Shown: positions 23,135-34,571 of the stretch, one piece after another | Position numbering within the stretch: the stretch's first letter is position 1 | How the letters are laid out: each line of letters starts with the position of its first letter | Source of the DNA: Albugo candida | Taxonomy: Eukaryota > Oomycota > Peronosporomycetes > Albuginales > Albuginaceae | Assembly: GCA_905220665.1 (NCBI GenBank) | Contig: CAJNAR010000154.1 | Coordinates: 248,001 to 312,000, forward strand | DNA length: 64,000 nucleotides | Direction: 5' to 3' | Notes under the pieces: model-generated | Databases searched by the model: none | What the model saw: the letters and a program-made list of their open reading frames with translations, nothing else | What the model was told of the DNA's origin: nothing | Made by a program: the position numbers and the translations under genes

Positions 23135-25190
23135 CTACAATCTTATCTTCTGCTCAAAAACGATCAAACTATAACGGGCAACCAACTCGGAAAGAGGAAT
23201 GAATGCAAGATGATTGCTGGATTTGTCACAAGAATTGACGTCCTCAACGTCATCAACACTCCAGGGGAGCATATCATTGCTGATAAAAAGTTGTTTGACT
23301 CTCTCGTCATAGCATAGTTCTTTGCATGAATTTCGGATACGCATGGGCTGAGCAGATCATCATGATTCTGGCGCATCCAAACATATCTAGCGAAATATCT
23401 TTCAGGTTCGTGTGCAAGAAGAAGCATCGGTACGAAGTATCAATCATCTAATACATGCTCTCGGATTTAATGCGACGTATGCGACCATCAGAGCCGGACG
23501 ATTAAGTAAGTTTTTGCGCAAAGTAATATCGACACTAAGTGAAAGCCAAACGCGATCCATTCGTCGCACGAAATTAGACATTGTCTGATCGTATATTTTC
23601 CTACCTCCTGGATTAGCGTTCAAGATATGATCATGCATTTTGCAGACTAGTTTAGCAAAAATTTGAAGCGTTCTGCAGTGATTTCCTCGAATGCAAGTAT
23701 GAAGTACTTGTAATAGTGTGGACCAGGCATTCTTGCTGTTAATACGCCTCCAAAGACTTGAACCTTTTGAATGCGTTTTCCAAATCCCTTATTGATTGAA
23801 GGTAGAAAATTCTTGACACATTCGCTGCAAGATTCGTATTTAAAGCTCGTGTGAGAGACGAGAACGCAGGGGTTTGCGCGATATCTTTGGAAGCATCTTA
23901 TCACGGCACTTTCTTTTCTTGAAGACGAGTCAAAATAAATCACTTGCTGTGTTAGAGATAGAGTTCTTACAAGAAGAACCATATTTCTCTCACCCACTTC
24001 TTTGACCAAGCAGTGCAGAATTGATGTCGTCTCGATTGGCTTGTTCGTACGGTAAGTCAAGATATTTTGCTCTGATGGAGAAACATTTCTATATCCATGA
24101 TTTTCCTGGCTTAACTCGGGAGTTTTGGGTTCTTCATCTGGCTCAATATGTAAATTGATTCTGACATCAAGACGTGATATTAGATTCGAAAAATGAACAT
24201 CTGCTTCCGTTGAAATGCGCCTTTGCATGTGATCGTGCTTCATCACCTCAATATGATACTTTGCAAGCTTTTCTGCAGCACCAACATCATTTAGTGCTTG
24301 TTCGTCTTGAGGGAACCAGCGATCCAGATTGTAACAAGCAGTAGAAGATAGTGACTTCAGGTCGGTGCAGTATCTGTGCGCGCAAGCCTTTTTCTATTTT
24401 TCTGTGGTCATATATACTCGTAAATGCAACACGAAAATGAAGCGATTTTTTATAACATTTTTGAAAATCTGTGCGCGAAGAGCAAATGTTATGCTGTGGA
24501 CGGCTAAACACCGGTCACATTGAAACTTTCTCGTTTCCGAATAGATGAAACAATTGGGGTGAAGCTTGAAGAATTTGGTTGAGGTTCTACCAAATACTTG
24601 TCCATGAGTGGTATTATATAGAAGGAGGTTGTCAGAGTATCGATCGTATTTCGCTTCAGAAGATTCTTTCTGCTTTTTAACGCGTCCTTTAAGCTACGGA
24701 GAATTGTTCTTATCTCATAGAATAAGAAAAAAGGAACCCCTCCATAAGACTTCAACTTAAAGAGCTCTCTCTCCGAATGGCGTGCCCCGTCCGGTATGAC
24801 ATAGCCCATATGCATTAGAAAGAGAGAGAGGGAATACTCTAGTACAGAGTTTTGCGATAAAATTGATGAGTTTGGGGGGAACTTATTGAGTTCAGTTTGC
24901 AGCGGACAAAAATTCCCGCCGTTGTTGCATAGCAAAAGGAATAGGTCGATAATTTCGTTGCGACCTTTGATCAGATAAACATGTGTATCTTTGTTGCTAG
25001 CAATCAGACTTTTTTCTTCGACGCCAACTTTTTGCAGAAGACAGACATGACAAAACTCAATATGTGCTTCGGTTAGTGCCAAAAGCCCAGTATAAGACGA
25101 AAGTGATTTCAATTTTCTTTTTTCTCTCACTTTCGAGTTGACGAAGAGGAGATTCATCAGAGTCAGAAGAAACAAGCGATTAACATGCAT
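23135..25190 (-). pseudogene. CCG-family secreted effector-like gene, copy B (multiple breaks)
   Basis: The intact first ORF (25190-24504, 228 codons) starts with a leader (MHVNRLFLLTLMNLLFVNSK). It continues with FCHVCLLQKVG, a perfect CX2CX5G, then THVYLIKG, LCNNGGNFCPLQTE and IPDGA. A one-base shift near 24540 moves the frame into FQCDRCLAVHS; a stop follows near 24400. After that come SLSSTACYNLDRWFPQDE (24330), then 24246-23647 with LVRTLSLTQQVIYFD and SCSECVKNFLP. The C-terminal part is further broken: LLNRPALMVAYVAL near 23500, VWMRQNHDDLL near 23380, and FISNDMLPWSVDDVEDV near 23280-23240. It resembles copy D most (FQC[DE]RCLA, [HG]MG/DD..IPD). If a stop-terminated protein is made, the secreted N-terminal 228 residues would still carry the CCG module. 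Confidence 0.73.
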
Positions 25191-25199
25191 GTTGTTTGT

Positions 25200-26225
25200 C
25201 CAGTTACAGTTATTATATATTCAATCAGACAACTCTAATCTCTGGTATGCACAAAAGTCTGTTGCAAGAAGAGTTTGTACATACTGTAGCCGTGATCGAC
25301 GATTTATTGATTTTTCTCTGGTAAACATTGAAGTAACATTTAATTATGAGATACATCCAGCATGATTAGAAATTGAAAGTGAGGAGATACAAACACAAAG
25401 TACAATGTGCCTCATAGATGAAATGCAATCAGATTCTAGATAAAGAATCTAGCGTCGCATACAAGCCCGAAACCGGTAAATCTGGAAGGAATACATTTTC
25501 TTCGCATCCAGGGTCTGAATCAACATATGAGTGAAAGGATTTGATGTCGTAAAGTGAGTACTGATTGAAGATTAAGTTGTAAATATGTTTAATTCACTGA
25601 CCAGCCTTGTTCAGCAATCTCTTGGATCACAGATTCATTGATATGCAAACCATGTTACGAAACCATGTGAATATCTGTTTAGACTCTCTAAAATTGTTTT
25701 GAACCACGGAGAAGTTTGATCTTGCGCACAACGTTCCTCGAAAAGATTGGAAGATTAATCACATTAGCACATGAAATAGTTGTTGCTTGTTTCAACTGTT
25801 TATAAATATCATTAAAAGCTTTCAGTAAATCTTTTATACCGCAGTAACAAGTAAATCTTGCATTCAGATAAGCTTATACTAAATGACTAATCTTTTCTAG
25901 TGCACAAAAAGACCGAATCAAAAAAAAGCATTTCATTATTAGAATAAAGAGAGGGAGAAGAAAAAGTATCAATTAGGAAGAACCGTTTCTCATACCATGT
26001 ACTGTACAGTACACTCGACCTCAACAAGTATCATTTGTTCTATGATGGGTACGTGATGTGTGTTAAGGTATCTTGAACAGACAACAATCAACATATCTAA
26101 TGTAACTAGCCGATATAAGATCTTAATACACGCACTTAACATTGTTTTGAAGATTAGGTCAGAGCAGGTTCCGAGCTATAGTAGAAGAGAATCTGCTAGA
26201 AGCATATAAAATATCAAAGCTAGCT
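25200..26225. other. No recognisable gene; intervening AT-rich sequence
   Basis: 5' flank of CCG gene B and upstream flank of the gypsy element. A 14 bp palindrome (gtactgtacagtac) lies at 25999-26012. No 5' LTR matching 30542-31015 is seen. Confidence 0.4.
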
Positions 26226-26230
26226 GTGAT

Positions 26231-29200
26231 ATGGAGAATGTTTCAGGCGAGAATCAAATTGCCAACGCGCCACAGCTCCCCATACACCCGATATGTGAAG
26301 AGCAGACGTCGAAAGACAAGAGGGAGTTTGTGAAGATGTACCAGGATTACTACAACACGCTGCTTTAGTACGAAACATGCAGAATAAACCATTCATCATG
26401 CCGGTATCAGCTTGTGTGGAGGTAGGTACTAAAGAAGAGATCCTAAAGTTTCGGAACAAGATTAAATTGAATTTCTTTTGAAAGCAGGATAGACGGATCA
26501 CGTGGATTTGGCAAGAATTGATGCAGAAAGCTGAATTTTACTTCGACGGATGCAAGCTCGCGACTTCCGTTTCTTAAGAACTAGATATATCGGTTATTGG
26601 GCCAGCACGGTCTGCAGGAGTATGTGGAACATTCGTATCCTAAAAAGAATTGTCCAGGGGATGGTGAATGCGTTGGAGCCGCAACTTTCAGACGAAAAGT
26701 CGTGGATAAATTGGTAATGGAAGTTCACAAGAAAAGAAGAAGAATCATGTAGTCTTCTGGAAATGGTTTCAAGAATCATTGAAGAGCTGTATGGAGTGGA
26801 AACCAGTATCAACATCAAACAGCATATCACACAGAGCTGAGGGGAAAGATGATAAGACGATCAGACTGATACAACGGGAGAATTATCAGAGAAGTAAATA
26901 TGAGATGTCTCTGAGAGATGGTTCAAACCGAAAGCACCGTTTCAGGTGTTTGAAGAGTGATATTACCGATCATTGTGCAGCAGGAGAGGCCGAAAAATTT
27001 GTAGAAAAAAAGGAGATCTGAAGCGTAAAGAAAAGTGAAAAAACAGTTGCATGAAGTAGCAATGTAGAGGTGATGATTACGGTGTATGTCATCAAAATGT
27101 CAATACTCTTTTGAATTCAGGGTAGTATTGTCGGATGACATCCATTGACCTCGTAAACGTGCTTTTGGCTGCGTAGAATCTTCCAAAAGCGGACTTGGAA
27201 CTGCCGTTGAATAAACCCACCGTGCGGAAGACTCCACTATGGGTAAACGAAGTGTGCCTTTAGCTTTTATTGAGTTCACTACAAAGGGGGGCCGCTCTTA
27301 TGGAGAAATCTGGAAGTCATGGTAAATCAAGAAGATGAATAGATCCCGTTACTCATGGATATAAGTTTGATGGATACAATGGGGTATTCGGTGGAGGCAT
27401 TTACTGGGATGCGTCCGTTGATGAAGCGCGAGAACTACAGACTCCCGTTAGTAAGGCTTTGCAAGGCTTCGAGGGAAGGCTGTATGAAGACCTATATACA
27501 CCTGTCGACGAAGCAGAACGGTGTCTTTTAACCCCGGAAGTGAAGGATTCTAAGGCGCAGCAAGAAATGGTAGTACCATACTGGAGGGAAATGTGACCGA
27601 GGTTCAGGAAGCAGAAGCCACAGTGGAGCCAGTCGACCCCTAAAGAACCTTTTCATCAAACATGGGGATATATTTTGAGTGAAATTTCCTCAAATCTTCA
27701 ATTGATCTATTTCAAGTCAGTTTTCTATGACGAATCCATTCCGTTCATGGCGAAATCGATAAGTTATCCACCAATCCAAAACACTACATGTATAAACATC
27801 TCGCGGACCTGATGGAGCACGATTTGATATCTCGTAGTTCAGATTGTAGATGTGGAGGTTCCGCTCGTATTGTAGCAAAGAAGGAAATCGAACTTACACT
27901 ATGACGGTGTACCTACGAACAATAAATCAAGCGACGGTTTCGATGGTATGCCCATGCTGCATATCGAAGTGATTTGGGCAAGCTTGGAGCAATCAAGATG
28001 CTATACTTCTCTCGATTGTCTTCGCTTCAACTGGCAACCATCGTTACATCCGAATAGCCAAGATTATCTTACTCTGGTGGTATCTCATGGCTTGTTTACG
28101 GCAAATCGCATTATCATAGGGTCGACCGGTGCTTAGGCATGACAAGCTGCCGAAAAGTCATGAAGACAGTTTTGGAAAAATACGTACAGGTCTGGTTGGA
28201 TGATGTCTTGGGATACGTGGAGACTGAGAAGCAATTGCTTAATACGCTTGAGGTGGTCACGTCTGAATGGAAGTTTCCAAGCGAAGGAATAAGCCATTGA
28301 GCGAGTCGGGTACACGGCGTGCGTGACCTAGCACCTCCAGAAACCACGGTAGAATCAAAACAGGTTGTACAAGCCGCGAAGTGGATTTCAAACGACATTC
28401 CAAATTATATGACACTTGTAGAAGAGCTTCAGGACGTTCTGGAAATTGCGACACAGTCTGCAGGAAGCAGAAAGAAAAAGAGGTGTCGTAACCATATTGT
28501 TATGGGGCCATGATGGAGTTCCAAGCAGGATGCCTGTTTACAAAAGATTCAAGTAGTTCTATCCTAATTGCTGCCCAAGTCGCATCCAAAGAATACCTTG
28601 GATGGGCTTCTGTATACCGATGCATCTCAAAATCCTTGGGGGATACCACCACTTAAGTAGCACCGGGGAATTATCAAAACCCAGAGGATAAAAAGATCAT
28701 TCCCCGCTTGCTTTCATAAGCGGTGCGTTGAAAGAATCTATGTTGAAATGGGCGACGATTTAGAAAGGAGTCTCCTATTGTGGAGAGATGCAAACGTATG
28801 GGATACTTCCAACGACAAAAAGAATTCCATTTATTCACAAAATGTCGAAATCTGCAGTTCATATTCGACCCAAGGAGTGTTGATATTGCGATAGCTCAAT
28901 ACAGAGCGATAAACGCCAGGGTTGGTCAATGTTGCTAAAGATGTATCGCTATACGGTAGAGCAAGTGGCCGGAAGAGAAAATTTCTGAGGTGATTTGTTA
29001 TCACGTTGAAGGTGATCCACTTATCACAAAGAACGCGTGTCAGGTAGGTGCGATGCTTTATCGGCAAATAATCTGTCGCCTCTAGACCAAAGGGGTTTTG
29101 AATGGACTTCATTGGAGGAGACCAAAGCAATCCAAGACAAGGCACTTGTGGGTAAGCAGCCACAACCTACACCAAGGATGAGGTCAAGCTAGTTTGGATG

Positions 29201-30541
29201 GATCCACATGAACGTGCATGGTTCCCAGAGCATTCTGTGATCTACAGCAACGGTTGTGTGTCATTACCCATGCGGTTGCAGCAGGTTATCGTGGAATTGA
29301 AATAAACCAGGACATTCTGGTGACACATGTGGAATAGAAAAGCATGAAAGAGGACGGTTATAAGTTCTTCCGAATATGTTCACACTGTTGGGTGGATCAG
29401 GGTGAGCGCAGTCCACGTCCGCGCGGCGAAACACTACGGGCAATAAAACCGATGAGATTATACATTCTGACTACCTATCTATGCCAGAAGGTTTGGATGG
29501 TTTGCGTACCGTCCTTGTGTTAAAGGATGGCATGAGCGGGTTCTGTGAATTTTTCCCAACAACCGTTGACAACACGGAAGCACCCATCAACGCTTTAATG
29601 GACTGGTTAAAGCGTTATGGATAATATCGTCACTTCTCTGACCTGACTTAGTGTTTGTATGCGAGGGACTAGCGAGTAGAATCATGTCAGCATAGTTTTA
29701 TCCAATCATAGAGTATATTAAAGTGTAGTTGACCAATAGAAAGATTAAGGGGTAGGCAAGTAGGGTACGCTACCCATTTTGACGTATCCGGTCGGAGGAG
29801 ATCGCCAGATATGTGTCTGTCAGTACGAATTCCAACTCACGGGCATATCATTTGCAAATTTGCGTGCTGTCCGACTTCAGATGATCTTGGGATTAGGGTT
29901 GAGGGTTGGCGGAGCGTAGAGTACGAAGAACTTATATTCATCCACGACCAAGCTTCTGTGATTGATCATTGTATCAGAAATCCAACAACTGTCCTGCCCT
30001 ACTGTTTCTCGTTTTCGCTCACAAATCGTTTTTTGCCTTTTTCTCGGCAACGTGGCTGTTTCAGAGCCCCTCTTCACACATGAGACAACAAAAAGAAGGA
30101 AAAAGCTCAGATGTTGCCCTTTGCTCACAAAATCTTATCCTTGCGGGTGGAACATTTTGATTCATGAATGGTACAATGTACCAGATGTGTACCTATCGAA
30201 CGATACGTCGGAGGGTCGGACTTTTCATGGTATGGTTGTGGGTATCCGCTCACTATAAGCGAGTAACAGCAACCGATTGGACACTTGTCGGATTTTTTGT
30301 CGCTGTGTCAGTCGCTTATAAACCGCTCACCTTCGAGTTCACTTGGTGGTGTTATCCCACTGTCGGCGTCTACTACGCTCCCACAAAAAGATCCTATCAG
30401 CATCATCTTTCAGCGAGATGGGCTGAAAGAGATGTCGTGTTCTACAGAGCATGCTATCAATGAATGACAGCAAAAACACATTCAAGGACTCCAGAAAATA
30501 CTTGCCGCTATGCACAAGCAAGTTTCCGATGCGGCAAAATA
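26231..30541 (+). mobile_element. Degenerate Ty3/gypsy retrotransposon
   Basis: Plus strand, many stops and shifts. A gag-like start with ATG at 26231 contains KREFVKMYQDYYNTLL. Pol follows: reverse transcriptase with VWLDDVLGYVETEKQLLNTL (the [YF/L]xDD box, about 28190-28240) preceded by FMAKSISYPPIQ-type and HLADLMEHDLISRS segments (27750-27840); an RNase H region (ISGALKESMLKWA, MLLKMYRYTVEQVAGREN, 28700-28980); and an integrase core (IIHSDYLSMPEGL and LVLKDGMSGFCEFF, 29455-29560). The C-terminal integrase segment HIQGLQKILAAMHKQVSDAAK ends at 30541. The style matches oomycete gypsy elements. No protease or 5' LTR was recognised. A repeat shared with 20336-20795 begins directly after the pol stop. 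Confidence 0.7.
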
Positions 30542-31015
30542 ACTTATCATGGTACTCAACGGACTTGTAAATCTGTGTTTATTCTGCGTTAAAGGAATAG
30601 ATGTATAAAATCGTATCGAGAAAATATTGAAGCTATGTTGATATGGATCACGAAGTCGATGAAAAGCGTGCTCATATCATAAATTCTCATTGCTTGCTTT
30701 ACGTTTATCAGTGCATTTTGATAATTCATATTGATGACCAACATAGCACACTGAGAAACTATTTATAACGAAGAAAGTGGTCTTAAAAACGAAGACAACC
30801 GTAACGGGTACGATACAGAGAGGTACGACTATATTTTCCCGCGTAAAATCTTCTATATATAGCGGAGAGACTGCTAAAAACAAAAATACTAATGATGGCG
30901 GAATGTATCAATAATGGTGTAGGACGCGGGTATTTTATTCAGCGAACTTCATGTATCTGATGCCGGAAAGACTTCTATGATGCAAATCTGATGCTTTGAT
31001 TGACAAGTATGGCTT
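30542..31015 (+). repeat. Dispersed repeat directly after gypsy pol (copy 2; possible 3' LTR)
   Basis: It aligns with 20336-20795. Starting one base after a gypsy pol stop codon and containing a TATA-like tatatatagcgg suggests LTR or 3' terminal sequence. A matching copy at the 5' end of the element was not found, so the LTR call is an inference. Confidence 0.5.
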
Positions 31016-33200
31016 TCTTTGTCAAACAAAAAGAAGTCCAAATAATTTTTTCCATTATTTCGCATTATGAGCTAAATCATGTTTCTACTTATGGCGAAAT
31101 GATTGTCAGGTATGCGTTACAGCAATTTACAGCTCTTTGCTTTGACAAGCTTATCTAAAACTAACATTTGGCTCATTAAATAAGACGAACCAAACAATAC
31201 ACCGAATGTACTCAACAGCTCGATATAAGTAGGGTGAAAAATGCTATGCCTCCTTCACGGAAAGGAGACCATAAAACTAAAATAAGTGTGAGAAACGGCT
31301 CGAGCTTTGCGCCAAATGGTTTTAGTACCGTTTTTGCATCTTCTAACATTTTATGTCTTTTTCTTTCATTGATATCCCTTACAAGACAAATGACCTTATG
31401 TAACGTCACTGTTGAAAAAGCCTCTCATATTGAATTTGCTTCCGTCTTTATACACTGATAAGAAGCAAATCTAGAATCCGCTGCGTATAAGGCAATGTTA
31501 TTCTGAACAACTGCGATAAAATAGAAAAGAGGAGGCAAAAGCATTCTGTTCCGCAATAGAGGATTCGAACAAAAAAATCAAGTTACTGTTTTGCTATATT
31601 TGGGTTACAATCAGACCAACTACATTGATATTATCACAGTATTCATACATCCAATATCTCCGTTCGTGTATGGAGATGGATTCGCTGATCTTTGAATTCT
31701 AGAAACAATGGGAAAATTGGATGATTGAGGAAAGGTTACCTATGTACTGAAAAGGGTATAAAGTAAACTCGCCTATGCGAGGGGGTCTTGTATATCAAAT
31801 TCCAGAGTTAAGCAATTTATGTGTTGGTTTCTTGTAGAGCAATCCGCTCGTAGAAATCTTCATCGCCTTTCTTAGGCGTCATTTATATGCATCTACCTAT
31901 ACTGTACAGTAGGAGCAGCCTGATCATTAAATCTCAAATGAAAGACGAATCACGCTTGGATGTTAGAGATATTTGAGATCTGATCAACTTTTGTTTGCAC
32001 TCGAGAAATGAAATTAATTTATGTTACCTTACTTCGAATATTCAGACGTTAACTTTGTTTTACAGCTTTTTGTGATCGAAGAAGACGGTATGAGACTAGT
32101 GATGATTCGGATGCTTGTGATACCGACAGAAGCTGTACTGATGCCTTGATTTGTCGAAGTTCCTAGTCATTTTAGATTGCGACAATAATCACAAGAGCGT
32201 CAGCTGCCTCCATAAAGTTCCTCCGTAGTGAGAAAAGATAAATGAAAAATAATAAAAGACCTCAAGATTGAATGTTAGAAAAAATTTGACTAGGATGTGC
32301 ACTATATGTACGGGTGTACACATGCCTAGGGTCGTAAAGAAATATAATTGTTTAGCGTTGATATTCCTAAAGTGTATGTATCAGGATATGAGGGAGCTTT
32401 ATCATTTGCGGTGGTCTGATGGTGTCAGATTGGTTCCCGGACCCGTAGGTCCCGTGATTGTTCACCCTGAGGATTGTTAACAAGCACGTATCATTTCCAC
32501 ATAAGACTGACCTTCAACGACGCAATCATCATCAGACTGTGCTAAGCCTAGGAGATCGACTATGTTGTAACCGTAGCATAGTTAAGTATCAGTATGCTGC
32601 ATGCTTAGATAAAGGCACGGAACGAGAATGTCTTTCGAGTGAATGATTCTTTTGTAATACTGGACCATTTTCAGTCTCCAGCGACACTTGACCAATATGT
32701 CCTTCTTCTTACTCCGTAATCATCAAATCTGTAATTTGTGAATACTACTACAAGGCAACGGTGTAATTTCCGACCCCTCTACCTTTTAACGGCCATATAC
32801 GCATGGAAGGCGAATACGAGCAAGAGCAAACTAGCAGCTTCTTAGAGGACAAGAGTTGCGCTAAGGAAAGTGCTATCATTTTATTTATAATCGAGTTCAA
32901 TCGAAATTGCAACCGTTCGTTATGTGCCCGGTGTCACGAGATTATTGGCGTTACAAATCATCGTGCACCCACACTGCGAGACAAATTGCTTTCAACCATG
33001 CATTTAGAGTTGTGGCCATACTCTCCGGCAGGAAAGTAATTTTCGTGATGATTTAAAGGAAGCTAGGGAAAAAAAAAATTTCCGTCACACATATGAAGTT
33101 TGCTCAGGAACTCAAAATGTTAAAGGTTGAGTTTTTTCGGAAGTGATAATGAATAATTAAGCGTCATTCCAGCCTAAATGGCTGCTCTCAAGATACGAGG
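31016..33200. other. No recognisable gene
   Basis: Several uninterrupted short ORFs occur: 31234-31458, 32268-32480 (contains MCTICTGV and SDGVRLVPGPVGP) and 32803-33039 (contains CNRSLCARCHE). None is assignable to a family. A palindrome tactgtacagta is at 31900-31911. Confidence 0.35.
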
Positions 33201-33204
33201 GCAC

Positions 33205-34060
33205 GAAGCCAAGCCTGATATCATGGATAATGAATTTATGGAGTTGAGTACCATTTTTCGTGAAGGGCTTCTAGACTTTAAGTTATACAGTGTTCGTAGG
33301 ATATCCGTGGATGGCAGATTCATGAAAGAGCAATCGATGGAATTCTCCTTGTAGCTTTCTTTCGGAATAAAAGAAAATAGAATCATTTTATCGGTGTTGG
33401 ACTTGCATCGGTGGAGAATGAAGACAACCGAATGTGTTTTTCAAGTTCCTACTCTCTCGCCTCAACGGAAGTTCGAGGCATGTGATGGCACGAAACGTCC
33501 CAGGCTTTTTACTAATATTCGATGGAGAACTTCAACAAGAAAGTCCAAGACGTTGAAGAGTTCTGTGTAGATATTGGCTCGCTTACGGACGACGGTAGAT
33601 TACAAGAAGGCGGTAGCGAATATCGCTAGTTTGGACAGCAGTGCGTCGATGTGGATTGAGGAGGTTGGGCGTCAAAATCGTCCAACAGCTTACTTACCAT
33701 GTCCAAAATACAACACTTTGACATCTAATAACATGGAAGCGGTACGCAGCGCGTCAAGGGACTTCGGAGTCTTCCTGTCATCAACTGCCTAATCGGGAGC
33801 GAGCATTACGTGTCGTGCAAATATTAGCGAATTGAAAGGTGGAAGAGTACTAAGACCATGTACATCGCGCAAGGTGGATAAAGCAATGGCCTTCGGTAGG
33901 CTGGGTGAAACTGATGAATGTTCGATGTATTGCTACATCGTCGCCATCCGCTTTGGTTTGGAGAATATTACGGGGAAGTGTGCAATTTTTTATTTTAAAA
34001 AGCTGTACGATGTTCGTTTGGTTACTTCGAATATGTTGGATCAACTTGCATTTAGGTAAT
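33205..34060 (+). pseudogene. Second MULE-type transposase remnant
   Basis: Joining frames by eye gives the order of a MULE transposase: RRISVDGRFMKEQSM (33295-33340, first Asp block, DG.F.K), NKENRIIL (33370) and GLASVENEDN (33400, the 'a.veNe.nW' block). DYKKAVANIASLDSSA and YLPCPKYNTLTSNNMEAVRSA (33600-33745) follow; this TSNN.E block corresponds to TS..vE..N in other MULEs. Stops and frameshifts separate the blocks. No inverted repeats were found, and the family differs from the MULE at 1-3.3 kb. Confidence 0.5.
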
Positions 34061-34571
34061 ACTAGCACTGAGGAATTCCAAATAATAGCCAGCTTATTTT
34101 AACGACTCACATCGACTTTGCAGCCGCCTATTATGCGAGATTCGATGAGAAAAAAAAATACTACCACTCTTGCTAACCATAATTCTGACAAGAGATATTT
34201 GCAACGAGTCATCTAATTCGAGATAAAAAGCGCGCTCAAATAAGACTCAGATTTCATCGCAACAAGCTACTGAGAAAATGAAAAATCGCCAAACGAGAAG
34301 ATGTGGGATGTGCAACCATTTTAACCATAATCTCAGGACCCAACTGATAAAGGAAGAATGATTGTATACTTCTTTATCTTTCTACAGAAGCATACTTGAC
34401 CAGAGATTTTTCATCCAAGACTGGGTCTTCCTCGTTATGATCTCAAGCATGCGTATACCCGTATGTATATTCGAAATCCTTTGTATATTTTTTGATCAAT
34501 CTCACAAATAACATAATCGCCAGTGAATTACGCCCCTGATGAAGAAAAAATAAAATTGTATAGAAAAATAA

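Noticed and set aside
32803..33039. ORF with CNRSLCARCHE and LELWPYSP, resembling the C-terminal CxxC and LWPP modules of the CCG family
   Set aside because: The order of the two motifs and their spacing do not match the family, and nothing else of the family is nearby.
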